Shown here: positions 23,801-33,750 of the stretch, piece after piece
Layout of the letters: the number at the start of each line of letters is the position of its first letter
How positions within the stretch are numbered: position 1 is the first letter of the stretch
Assembly: GCA_904066235.2 (NCBI GenBank)
Contig: CAJFCV020000006.1
Coordinates: 8,432,001-8,496,000, forward strand
Reading direction: 5' to 3'
Length of the DNA: 64,000 bases
DNA from: Bursaphelenchus xylophilus
Lineage: Eukaryota > Nematoda > Chromadorea > Rhabditida > Aphelenchoididae
Made by a program: the position numbers and the translations under genes
Notes under the pieces: generated by a model
Databases searched by the model: none
Told to the model about the DNA's origin: nothing
Seen by the model: only the letters and a program-made list of their open reading frames with translations

Positions 23801-24755
23801 CATAATCAATCCACCTCAACCGATTTTTTGAGGTTTTCTGCAGTTTTACGCATTTTCCTTCCACGGGGATCGAACCCGCGACCTTCGGATTACTAATTTT
23901 GACCAAAATCCACTACACCACGAAAAAGGGGTGATGACTTTTTACACTTTTTTTAAATGTTTATAGGGCAGAATTTTACGCTGATTAACATATGTAAAAA
24001 TCAGCTGCGGCATTTTGGAAATAACTTTTTTATGGCCGATTTTGTTCGGCCGAACCCACATTGCGGTATGTTACAGTAACCCGACGGTCCAAATTCAGTG
24101 TTTTTATGACGGGCGTAGCCTAAAACATCAGTATTCTCAATTTCAGCCATTTCTAGTGAGTAATATTGCTGTAATTGTCGATCACTGTAAAAACATTAAA
24201 TTGTAAATTACAGTAGGTTAATGAGAGAATTAGGCAAAAATCTTTCAGGAATAGGTTTACTGGATACCTGCGGTCATTTTAAAATCTAAAACTCAAAATC
24301 GATTTTTTTCTATGTCCACGGCTGATTCAGTGACTCAGAAATCGTGTTTTAAGTTCTTGAGCTTGCTTGTCATCATTTTGGAAAGGCCCGTCCACATTAA
24401 ATTGTGACTGATATTCTTTGATTTGAAAGCCGTAGTAGGAAAACCCAGCTATTAGAGAGTAAAGGGCAAGGAGGGTTAGCATTAGCACTGCCTGAAAAGC
24501 AGATTTTATGTAAAGATAAAAAATGATGACTTTTTTTTAGAAGTTCTCAATTCTTTGTGCTACTCGTAGATTTTCAAAACTTGCTCTTTGTAGGTGATAG
24601 ACCGCGGAAAATTGGTTGTTTGCTACCTTAAAGTTATTATAGAAAAAGGATGTTTGTTAGAACAAAGGTCTCTCAAAAATATATTTTTTCAAAAATTCAG
24701 AAAAACATAAACTACTCACCGTCTTCAAAACGCACGAACATGACGTTCGATTCAT
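20849..24755 (-). CDS. DUF273 glycosyltransferase-like gene, interrupted by a 2-kb element
   Basis: Exons: 24755-24720, exon 2 split into 24491-24353 and 22356-21818 by an element, 21584-21483, 21441-21151, 21116-21084, 21055-20849. With the element and one TTAA removed the sum is 1,347 bases (448 residues). The N-terminus is a type II signal anchor ([23 protein letters not shown]). The core [40 protein letters not shown] (a DxD sugar-nucleotide motif) and [20 protein letters not shown] match nematode DUF273 (Pfam PF03314), probable Golgi glycosyltransferases. The C-terminus holds [10 protein letters not shown]. Two oddities: a 28-base intron at 21056-21083, and at 21117-21150 a 34-base intron that would end AA; a weak GTGAG acceptor 12 bases downstream would keep the frame. 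It may be a pseudogene, or the element may be spliced out. Confidence 0.85.
21741..21766. repeat. Perfect 26-bp palindrome in a DUF273 intron
   Basis: TTTCTTTACATAG followed directly by its exact complement CTATGTAAAGAAA, without spacer, in the intron between the exons ending 21818 and starting 21584. Confidence 0.9.
22783..22854 (+). tRNA. tRNA-Thr(AGT)-like sequence, degenerate, left arm of the foldback element
   Basis: An A box (TGGTGTAGTGG) and a B box (GGTTCGATCCC) are well placed. The T arm GCGGG-TTCGATC-CCCGT pairs. The anticodon loop reads TTAGTAA, which puts AGT (Thr) after T33 with A37. The 5' side of the anticodon stem (CAAAA) does not pair with TCCGA, and the acceptor stem TTTTTCG/GGAAGGA has a mismatch and G-U pairs. 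It is therefore tRNA-derived but unlikely to be a working tRNA. The internal Pol III promoter may still work. Confidence 0.55.
23856..23927 (-). tRNA. tRNA-Thr(AGT)-like sequence, degenerate, right arm of the foldback element
   Basis: The inverted copy of the left-arm sequence, unchanged across the whole 72-base region as far as I can read: same A box, B box, T arm and AGT loop, and the same unpaired anticodon stem. Transcription of the two copies would run toward the centre of the element. Confidence 0.55.
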
Positions 24756-25301
24756 TAGAGTCAGCCTGAAATTAAAATAAAAGGTCTAGGTATTGTTGAA
24801 TCCATATCAAACGGCGAGAAAGACAAGCGTTCCAGGAAAAGTAAAACTTTCAGACATTCGTTGCCCCAACCGGATGTGACAGAGTGCTCAGTGACGGGGA
24901 TTGGGGGATATAACGCAATCAAAAAGTACGAATAGCGACGGCTACATTGACTCAAGGATTATATTAGAACTTACTTCAGTAAGAAAGTTCAAATCTTTTT
25001 TTCAAAGGAAAAGAAAGTCGACTTTACGGATATACATATGACTCACGCGTCACTAAAACTTACCATTTTCTTTTGTACCGCAGCTCCATTCGTCTTCTTG
25101 GATGTAAAAACCCAACTTTATGACTGATTTCCCAATACTTTGTTGCAAGTTTTACCCCCAAAAAACCTCCAAATTGAACCTGTACATGCAAGGGGAAGAA
25201 CAACTCTCCCACTGAGGATTATCTTTGTTTCCAAATTGTTTCGTTTCACACAAACTAAAGTTTTAGATAAGAATTTCATAGTTCTTGGCTGAAGACATTC
25301 C

Positions 25302-25796
25302 TCACGGCTGCACCCTTGTTTTGAGGACCGTTTGCAATTTTTTTTCATTATATGTAATATGTACGACTGTCTTGTAAGAGATCGAAGGGTATTGTTGTTG
25401 CGAATGAGATGCGAATCCGGGTACAAAAAACGACCTTATAATTGCTGTCAAAAGATTGCTGACTGACAAAATTTTCGGCAATGGAAATTGGAAAACATTT
25501 GGGGAAGACTTATGGAATGCCTGTAGGAAACTTTTAGCTCGTTCTTCGCAGAGATAGTCGAGATTTTTAGGCGGAATACTGCGGAAAATAACTTCAGGAT
25601 CCCAAAAAAAATTTTGGCTTTTAAACGTATGAACGAAAAATTTTGACCGAAATTCTTTTAAATATGACCGTGTCTCCTCTTTTTCCACTGTCCTTCGTTT
25701 GCAAAAATCAATATCCTGCCACTTCAACCCGAAAATTTTCCGGAATTCATAAAAGCCACCAAGAAAGAAGAAAAAATTAAAGAAGGTCAAAGCCAT
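25302..25796 (-). CDS. Possible hypothetical protein, 164 codons, unspliced
   Basis: A single open frame starting MALTFFNFFFFLGGFYEFRK, with a hydrophobic start resembling a signal peptide or anchor, then a basic/aromatic body. I recognise no domain. It lies between the DUF273 start and the small membrane protein gene on the same strand. An open frame of this length can arise by chance in 64 kb of AT-rich DNA, so support is weak. Confidence 0.2.
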   Translation of the reverse strand: MALTFFNFFFFLGGFYEFRKIFGLKWQDIDFCKRRTVEKEETRSYLKEFRSKFFVHTFKSQNFFWDPEVIFRSIPPKNLDYLCEERAKSFLQAFHKSSPNVFQFPLPKILSVSNLLTAIIRSFFVPGFASHSQQQYPSISYKTVVHITYNEKKLQTVLKTRVQP

Positions 25797-25901
25797 TGAT
25801 TACTTAACTTCAAAAATAAAATAAAATAAAGACCCAAAATTCCAAAGAAGTTTTATTGTAGATCCCCCAGTACAAAATCAATATAGAATCTAGTTTCCAG
25901 A

Positions 25902-26208
25902 TTATTTGACTTTCCTGTCTTTACCGAACGGCTCTTGATTAGACATGAAGGCCAACGTCTGATAATTGGGATCTCTGGACTTGGCAAACTGGGTTTGATT
26001 GGTTGGCGGGGTGGGTTCGGGGGCTGCTGCGGACCCGGTAAAGGATCGAATGATACTGGCCACGAACTCAAAAATGGCGACGATAATTCCAATCAAATTG
26101 GATATCAGGGCTAAAAATTTTTATTGGATTGCTATAGATATGGTAGATATTTGCAAAAAAAGTTGGGACCGACTTACAAGGTGAAGATTCCTGAGTTGCT
26201 TCAGACAT
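25902..26208 (-). CDS. Small single-helix membrane protein
   Basis: Two exons, 26208-26178 and 26110-25902, separated by a 67-base intron (GTAAGT...TTTTTAG), give 79 residues. A short polar N-terminus (MSEATQESSP) leads into a hydrophobic helix, LISNLIGIIVAIFEFVASII. A Pro/Ala-rich linker (SAAAPEPTPPTNQT) and a polar tail ending GKDRKVK follow. I recognise no family. The lack of a cleavable signal and the central helix suggest a single-pass membrane or tail-inserted peptide. An AATAAA on the minus strand at 25852-25857 follows the stop. The collagen gene lies directly upstream on the same strand. Confidence 0.6.
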
Positions 26209-26367
26209 TTTTGAGGGGTTAAAACGACCGGTCGGCGGGGAATAAATTCGGCGAAAAGAAATGAAAATGAGATGAAAATTGAGATGAGATAAAATAATGA
26301 CATTTTTTATTTTGTCACCCATCATTCTTTTTGTAAATCACCAAAACATGTAGCAACCATTTATTCT

Positions 26368-27965
26368 CTACAAAGCTCGCATAAATACCGGATAATATGG
26401 AACAACTTTCTTCATTTTATCCTTCTCCGAAGCATTTGGCGACCTTGCCGGGCATTCACAATAAGGCAAATCTTGTCCATCATCCCCAACTTCGCCCGCT
26501 TTTCCCTGAGGGCCTGGCTCTCCATTTTCTCCAGGCATTCCCTCCCATCCCTCCATTCCTTCTTCTCCCGTCAATCCAGGTAATCCAGGCTCTCCGTCTT
26601 GTCCAGCATCTCCCACATTCCCAGCAGTTCCCGGATCTCCAGGCGGACCAGGTGGACCGGCTTTGAAGACGAAGCCAGGATTTCCAGGGAGCCCTGGGAA
26701 TCCGTCATCACCTTGTTCGCCTTGATCCCCAGCCGGCCCAGGTGGTCCAGGAGGGCCAAACAATCCGGGGAATCCGTCTGGACCCTGCTCTCCGGGAAGT
26801 CCGGGGGCTCCAGGAGGTCCAGAGATGCCAGGAGGTCCTTCCGGACACATGAAACAGACGGGAGGGATCTTGTTGTAACTGCGGCCGGGGCGGCCGGGCT
26901 CTCCGGGAGTTCCGGGCACTACAAATTAAAAGATGATATGTATTTATAACCAAGCATCTTTCTTAGGGTAAAAAGTAAAGGCAAGTGGTCAAAAAATTAT
27001 GTTGCCCCAAAAGTTAATCATTTCAAAAAATGTTGTCCCCAGCCTAGAGAAACCCGGGATACTATACTTGAGGGACCTCATCAAAAATTATATCCTGCTG
27101 TCTAAGCCAACAAAACTCACATCCAGGCAATCCATTCTCTCCAGGAGCCCCAGTTGGACCTCTGGGGCATTTCGATCCCCCTCTTAACTCCTGCTTCTTT
27201 TCGATCTCCTCTTCTTTCACACTGTTTTCCTGGAATCTCTGTGGATGACGTCTGATTTCGTAAGGCCGTCTCCTCTGATGTAATCTTGCGCGATGCTCAG
27301 CCTCAATATCAACCGGGATTGGTTGAATTGGAAGTTGTTTGAGCCGAGAGAACTCTTCATGAAGCTGTTCTTTCATCTCCTTTGTGTGCTTTGGGATATG
27401 CGGGTTGTTGAAGACTTTTACTAAAATCTTACGTAAAATGACGTCGATTTATGGCAAGATTACTGTTCAAAATAGACTTACAATCGTCGTATTTCTCTTG
27501 GAATTTCTGAGTTTTCTCAATGAAGCCTTTGGATCGCTCGCGGGCTTTCTGGCGCTCCATTACTCGCATCCTACCTTTGAATGAGCCTAAAATAATTCAA
27601 ATTTTAAATCACATGTAATCCCAAAAACTTTTAACATAACCAATAATCTTAAAAAGGCCCTCCATTCTCCCGTCTAAACCCCCAAACACTTCCTTACGTC
27701 TCTCCAGAATGTCCAAGAAGCTCGATTGTCTTGCAATTCTGCTCTTCACAACCTGACGAAAATGCGGTTTTTGCCGCAACTGCAACTCCATCGCCAAAGC
27801 ATCAGCCGCGACCTTAAAGGCGATCGTTTCGTCCACCAATTCGTCCATTACAATATCCAGTCGAGCAATCATGACCGGCAGCACTGTCACCGCAATGAAA
27901 ACGGACATCGAGCTGAGGATGGTGGCGGCCACAAAACACTGTTTGGCCGAGTCCATGGTGAACAT
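26368..27965 (-). CDS. Nematode cuticle collagen
   Basis: Four exons (27965-27641, 27586-27482, 27420-27121, 26918-26368) join in phase to 426 residues. The N-terminus has a transmembrane/signal helix ([20 protein letters not shown]) within the nematode cuticle collagen N-terminal domain (Pfam PF01484: [20 protein letters not shown]). A charged linker contains basic RRR/KRK-type sites where subtilisin-like processing can occur. Gly-X-Y then runs from [16 protein letters not shown] to GEVGDDGQD, with interruptions ([26 protein letters not shown]). The tail [20 protein letters not shown] holds Cys residues typical of inter-chain crosslinks. A second ATG at 27956 is also possible. The product would be secreted from hypodermis and built into the cuticle. 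Confidence 0.92.
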
Positions 27966-28335
27966 TGCAGCTCAAAAATGAGCCAGGAATCACTTCAAAA
28001 TTCTGCCGACTAACCGCAACTGAGGTGAGCGGGGTCTTTTATCCCACATGGGCATCCGTTTTGCTGATTTTATCTCCACTTTCACCTCCGTTTCCGGGCG
28101 AATTTCACTCTCGTTTGGAGGGAATGACCCAATTTCAGGAGATGCAGAAAAATAAAAACAAAACTATCAACAGAAATGTTATTGTAAGGCAATTCCACTC
28201 CCGCCAGAAATCAAGAACCTCATAAAAATGCAAAAATATTTTCTTGCAGCACGGTTTATTTACATTAATAATATTAATAAAGGTGATATGTACATAAGAG
28301 ATCATGATAAAATAAATACTGAGTATCACATTCGA

Positions 28336-31300
28336 TTAGGCGTTGAATCTGGTAAGACCCAATGCATCCTTGAGGTAGGTGAATTGATTGGAAAGAGCGC
28401 TATAATACTGGGGATCGTTGTGGTTGATTCTCATCTCTCGGCGGATCTCATGGCTTTTCTCCAGCTGACTGAAAATTATAAAAGATGAGGATACCTTTGT
28501 TTTCTAGTACTCTAAACCCAAAAGAAATCGAAGGACTTACTGGTATGCTTTATAGAGGGCATTTCCTCTCTTGGCCAACTCATCGGCCATAAAAACAGGC
28601 AACGGAATAGCGGTGGGAGCTGCGCAGATCTGATGCATATTACAGAGATAATGAATGATCCATTCAACATGCAGGTCTGGGATCTCGAGTTCATTTAAGA
28701 GGACCGTGTACTGCGTTGGTTTCGGACATCCCTGAAAAAATATATTACATTACACTTGACAACATATGAAGAAATCAAGATACATCCAAAAAGAAAGCCC
28801 TCCAAACTTACTCTGACTGGGTTATGGGACAACAAGAAGAACTCCTTGACATCAGTCCGAGTGACTTTGTCCCGGATCACAGCTCCAACTGGCGGATTTT
28901 CGATTTTTCCATTTTTCGTCACAAAGAATCTCTTGTTATGACGCTTGCTGCAGACAACAAAAGTGACTTTGGAATCGACTCCAGCCTTGACCAGTCCTCT
29001 TTTGATTGCTCTGAGTTCCGAATCCAGAGCCATTGCAAATTGACCCTCGCTCAGACCATCCCGGATGATAAGAATCCTCTTGATCTCCCTCTCTTGTTTC
29101 TTGCACCTCTCCAGAAAAGCGGTTGTCGCTTCTTGGAGGAGTTCCGAGTCCACTTCTTCCTTTAGAGGGTCCTGAAAAAATAATCAACTCAACGTTTCAT
29201 CTCAAAAATAGTCAAACCAAAATCCTTTTCTCACCTGATAAAAAAACTCCCCACCAAAAACTTTCGTATCCTTGAACATGTTGGCACATATTCCGACAAC
29301 GGACGGCTTTACATTCATTGGATCCGATACACTCTGTCCGTTGATTCCTCTCGGATTTCTGTCCTTTCCCGTTGGATGGGCAACATCGTAACCCAACACC
29401 AAGAGATCCTTGTTATCAATGAGATCATAGTCCTTAATAAACTCCGGGACAATTGGCCAGTAATTGGTTCCAAATGCTTTGGTATTGATCTTCATAAGGA
29501 TGTTATTCATGGTCTGCGGCTCCGTCAAATCCATGCTCTTAACTCTGATATGTTGCGTGAGGATTCTATAATGCGCTTCGAAGAGTTTGAGATGCTGATG
29601 AATCTCCGACATCTGTCCATCGATGAAGAAAATAAATCGGACTTTGCCAACAACAGCTTCCTTGAATTTCTGATGAAGAGCGTCGGAATTGCCAGTGTCA
29701 ACTGGAATGAATCTGGAGGGTTGGTTTAGAGCCAATCCAGCCTTCTTTGCGGTCTCAACCAACTTGGTAATGTACTGTCTAAAAGCAAAACAATTATGAA
29801 ATTACCCATGATGGATGTTCAACTTACTTCACGTTGCTCTCAGTGGTGTCCCTGCTCGAAAACAGGCACCACCACGAGACCAGCATCTTGGACGGGCTCA
29901 GAAATTTCTGTTTCAATACCTTAACCAGAAAATTTCCGTCGGCCTCTGGCTTTACTGGCTCGGCTCCAGCAAATTTGAAGTTAAACAGGTTCCTCTCATA
30001 AATATCCACATCATTGCCAGTTGGATGAATTCTAACACCGAACTGAGAAAGGAATTCTGCCCCAGGACCAGTTGAAATCACCTCGACAAGTTTCATGACA
30101 AAGTCGTAGCGCTTGTCCGGAACATCACTGTTCTCCTGAAGTGATCGATAATATAAAATCGGTTTATAATAAAACAAATGGATAGAAACCAGAAAAAAAA
30201 AATTCAAAAATCTTACCAATAAGATCTCAGCGTCCTTGTGAATCTTTTCCGACGGGATCAATTGTCCCGGTAACGGGATACAGACCTCCAAAGGGTAAGC
30301 CATCGTTTTGCCAGGGATGTCCGCCTGAACCCCAGGCAGTGAAGAGTTGATGTCATGTCCACATCTCTTGTAGTATTGCTGAATATCTCCTTTGGCATTG
30401 TATTTTTTGTCAGAGATCGGTTCACGAGTGATTCCTTTGATACGAAAATGAGCTCCCGGACGATGGATAGCTCGACATCTGACTCCACGGAACATATTGG
30501 CAAACTGTGAAGGCCCGTTCTTTTTATCCCGGGCAATATACTTGCTGCGGATCTCGGCCAAGGTTTGGGTGGACTGATAGAAAATGGTTCGGCGCACTTA
30601 AATCAATTTTTATATTATACATGACACTTGAAGAAAGCGTTAATTACCCGTCCAACACGAACAAAAAGGAGCAGAAACTTACTGTCAGCTATGAGTAGAG
30701 GCCGAACTTGTCCTTGATATTCGTTTACTCTCACTGCTTTGTGCAATCCATCGCGAGTTTCCATGGCCAAAGTCAATGGAGTGCGAGATGTATTGTAGAT
30801 CGTTCCGGGGTTCACCAATTCATATGTGCCACTAAAAATAAGTCCAATAAACGCATTGGTATCAACTTACGAATCAATCAAAAACTGAGAGGTTAGCATT
30901 TCCAAGAATTGTCTCGAACTGTGATCGACAACATCTCCGGCTTCCCCGACCAAACTCGGCTCAAGATCACTGAACTTGAAGACCGGAACTCTCTCATTGG
31001 GAGTAATATTGACTTCGAGCCCATCACCTTTGGTGCAATCTTTGGTAAAGTCTGGCAGAGCATCTGCATTTATTTTAACGTGTTGAAAGAATCGATACAT
31101 AGATCAAGTCTACCTAAATTAAAAAAACCGAAAGATAAACCTACAATTTGGTTCAACTTCTTCAGTGAGAAAAGTATTGACTTGCCATCATAGACACAAA
31201 CCGAGATGTGTCCTTTTTTCTTCAAGAGATTGATCACCTCCACACAAGTGTTTCTTTGGAGCATTCGAAGGCCTCTGAAAACAATTCATTACAGTAGATC

Positions 31301-31596
31301 ATCACAAATTATCCAGACAAGCAAAATAGACGCTATGTCTGAGCTAAAACCCTGAAGACTCAAATATAATTTAATATATTGACCATGCAATTTCCGAACT
31401 TACTTTCCGACTGCTTGGTCAAGACCTTTGGTTGTCCGATTTTCTTCAACAATATGATCTCCACATCGTATCTGAAGGCCTGTCGGCCTTCTTCGATATC
31501 CATTTCGAAGATTGTGCATTTCCCAGAGACTTTTCTTCCAGCTTCGGCATCTCCGCTGATTTTTAATTTGGCCAAGTCTTCTTCAACTTCTGTCAT
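28336..31596 (-). CDS. Argonaute protein, nematode WAGO/CSR-type, DDD catalytic pattern
   Basis: Ten exons (31596-31404, 31272-31141, 31063-30871, 30831-30683, 30596-30217, 30135-29828, 29778-29235, 29171-28812, 28731-28541, 28468-28336) sum to 2,583 bases, 860 residues, normal for Argonautes. The N domain includes HISVCVYDGKSILFSLKKLN. The PAZ domain (about 225-350) includes GVRCRAIHRPGAHFRIKGIT and YPLEVCIPLPGQL. PIWI (about 455-830) has LVLGYDVAHPTG (first Asp, near 580), IIRDGLSEGQF (Asp, near 670) and VFMADELAKRG near 803, where Asp replaces the usual His. Slicer activity is therefore uncertain. Exon 2 and 5 acceptors (AG after CAGAG; TTTAAG) were chosen by phase and are the weakest points. 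A TTTTTAG just before the ATG suggests trans-splicing. Function: small-RNA-guided silencing or licensing. Confidence 0.9.
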
Positions 31597-32694
31597 TCTA
31601 AAAATAATAAAATTAATCAAGCGACTCGACAAGGAACCCGATTGCGTTTAGCACACGTGAACTTTCGCAAGTTTAAGTTTCGAAATTCTGAGGAAAGCAC
31701 TTTTTCTGATATTGCACTTAATTTGGGTGCCAAATTGATGAAAAATGGGGTAAATCTGGGCAAAGCAATAGTAAAAACCAAATTCGATCCGTCTAAACGG
31801 AATTTCGAAACTTCTAAATTTGACAGAACGTTAGCGTTCCGTTCCGTGCGCAACGAAAAAATAATCGCAATTCATTGGAATTTTCGAAAGAGGCAACATT
31901 TTATACGATGAAAGTTTTACAAGTCACCAAATACAGATTTCAGACCATAAGATAAAAAAACAAAGTGCAAGTATAATATTTATATTAAACTTGTTTTATT
32001 TTACACTATGGGATAACAAGTAGACAGAACTTTAAAAGTTTACGCTATAATTTACAGACTACAACAACATTAAATGGCCTTATAAACCTGTTAAATGGAA
32101 AAATACTATAGCCTTCCAATGCACTTAGACGAACGTTTTGTCCCTCTTCGGATCTTGTGATCAAAATATTTTGGATAAAAAGGGAATGATTGGGTGGAAA
32201 TTAGTCACTTTAATCCCTGTTTCAATGGATTGTTTACAACATTTTTTGAACAAAAAATGACTTTCGGTCGACGAAGGGCAGCGATAAGATCTGTTGCAAT
32301 CAGAAATTATTTTGTTATCAATGTTACCGCAGTTTATTTAGGAATAAGAGAAACTCGGACATTTAAAACAATCTTTTTACATAGCTAAGAGGTGATTTCA
32401 TTATGTAAGCTGTAGGATATCGGGTAGACAGCTAAACATCCCACCCCATCGGCTTAGCATAAATCAAAAAAAAAAATGCGATTCTAATCTTTTAGAGGCG
32501 AGGAAGAAATGAATAACGGCGGAATAAATAAAAACATTGCATCTGGTGGGTGTTGCAATGACATTGATTGATTTTCTATTGCGACAGGCGTAAGGTCAAT
32601 CGGATTATTTAATAAAAGGAAATAAACCCATCACAGAAAACAAACGAATTGTCATCATAAAAACCACATATGCCATACAAGATTGTCTTCATCG
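31597..32694. other. Intergenic; promoter region of the Argonaute gene
   Basis: No gene is supported. An 89-codon open frame at 31642-31911 has no recognised motif. A dispersed repeat copy lies at 32380-32462. The gene's promoter should lie here since it reads leftward from 31596. Confidence 0.4.
32380..32462 (-). repeat. Dispersed repeat, copy 2
   Basis: Inverted copy of the repeat at 18804-18885, sharing GTAGGATATCGGGTAGACAG and the flanking TGATTTCATTATGTAAGCT almost unchanged. Confidence 0.65.
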
Positions 32695-32937
32695 CACCAT
32701 GTTTTCGCCAGTCCACTGAAACCTTTTCCGAGGTCTGCGAAAAACTAAATAATGGGCATTTACCGTTAACCAATATGTTCTGTGGAGTCAGATGTCGAGC
32801 TATTCATCGTCCGGGAGTTCATTTTCGTATTAAAGGAATCACTCGTAACCAATTTCCGAAAAATACAATGTAAAAGTACATATTCAGAAATACTACAGGA
32901 GGTGTGGACATGATATTGACCCTTCGTTGCCTAGAGG
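32695..32937 (+). pseudogene. Argonaute PAZ-exon fragment, frameshifted
   Basis: The frame starting near 32695 reads APCFRQSTETFSEVCEKL then NMFCGVRCRAIHRPGVHFRI and KGITRNQF, closely matching exon 5 of the Argonaute gene 2 kb away on the other strand. A stop follows (NTM), and the similarity resumes one frame over as HIQKYYRRCGHDIDPSLP. It is an inverted, frameshifted partial copy of one exon. No other Argonaute domain is present around it. It could yield antisense RNA to the parent gene, but that is speculation. Confidence 0.85.
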
Positions 32938-33230
32938 TGTGTTGAATAAACAGCCGTTTATATGTAGGTTTTATTTTTTTTGGAGTTTGTCGCTAGACAA
33001 TTTTTGTTATACATGTTAGTAGAATACACCAGTGGGCATATTAGTACTTTCATAAAGTGCATAGACATTTGTCGCGCCCCGCATCGTGCACAAAAACAGC
33101 TGTCTTGCACTGTGCGCTTCATCTTTTTTTGGTTTTTGCACTGTGCGGTGAACTACTACGACATAATTGGAATTTGCACAGTGACGTCCATTATGCGTTG
33201 GCGATAAGCGTTGCCACCTATTTTTCATGT

Positions 33231-33389
33231 TATCAGTCTGTCGGGAAAATAACGGCGGATTGTCGCAGCAAAATGTCTCGACTCGCCGCTATCGCGTACC
33301 AAATCCCCAGCCGCGGCTTGCAGTCGCAAAGCGACGATGGGCGATTCAGAGGCGCGACGATCCGCCGTTATTTTCCCGATAGACTGATA
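33231..33389. mobile_element. 159-bp MITE with 29-bp inverted repeats
   Basis: The ends TATCAGTCTGTCGGGAAAAT and, inverted, TATCAGTCTATCGGGAAAAT continue as AACGGCGGAT on both sides. The centre is GC-rich compared with its surroundings and partly palindromic (GTCGC/GCGAC motifs). Size and structure fit a miniature inverted-repeat element; the superfamily is unknown. Confidence 0.8.
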
Positions 33390-33750
33390 GATTCTCCAAT
33401 TTTTCTTTCTAGATTCTATTAAATACTCATCTACGTTTAAGTGCTCGACCACTTGAGTGTTAATTTTGAGAGGGTTTCTGTATATAAAGTTACAATTCTT
33501 GGGTATATGGTACAGTTTTGCTTGTAAAAAATAGAGTTTCATGAACTGGAATGTAGTTGTTTTTGAAGTGGAGTCCCTCTTTTATTTTCTCGAATTGCCG
33601 CAGGCAAATTTCGGGCCGTCTCAGTTACAGCCGGTTGATTTGAGAATACACCGGGTTTGGGTGAACATGTGTGAATAAAATATTTTAGTGTCTGCCTGTG
33701 AAATTGTTTTTTCTTAATTTTTCTTTTACTTGTGTAGTTGAATCTTCTAG

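Larger units (their letters stand above)
22357..24348. mobile_element. Foldback (long inverted repeat) element with tRNA-like sequence in each arm
   Basis: Left arm 22357-23207 and right arm 23504-24348 are near-identical inverted copies (about 850 bp) around a 296-bp centre. The ends read AACACGATTTCTGACTCACTG and, inverted, AACACGATTTCTGAGTCACTG. TTAA flanks both sides (22353-22356 and 24349-24352). Each arm also holds a diverged direct repeat of about 120 bp (TTACTGTAACAT, then GGCCG/AAAATCGGCC, then GCAGCT, then ATCAGCGT): in the left arm at about 22622-22750 and 23085-23207. No transposase is visible, so it would need enzymes from elsewhere. It sits inside exon 2 of the DUF273 gene. Confidence 0.9.
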
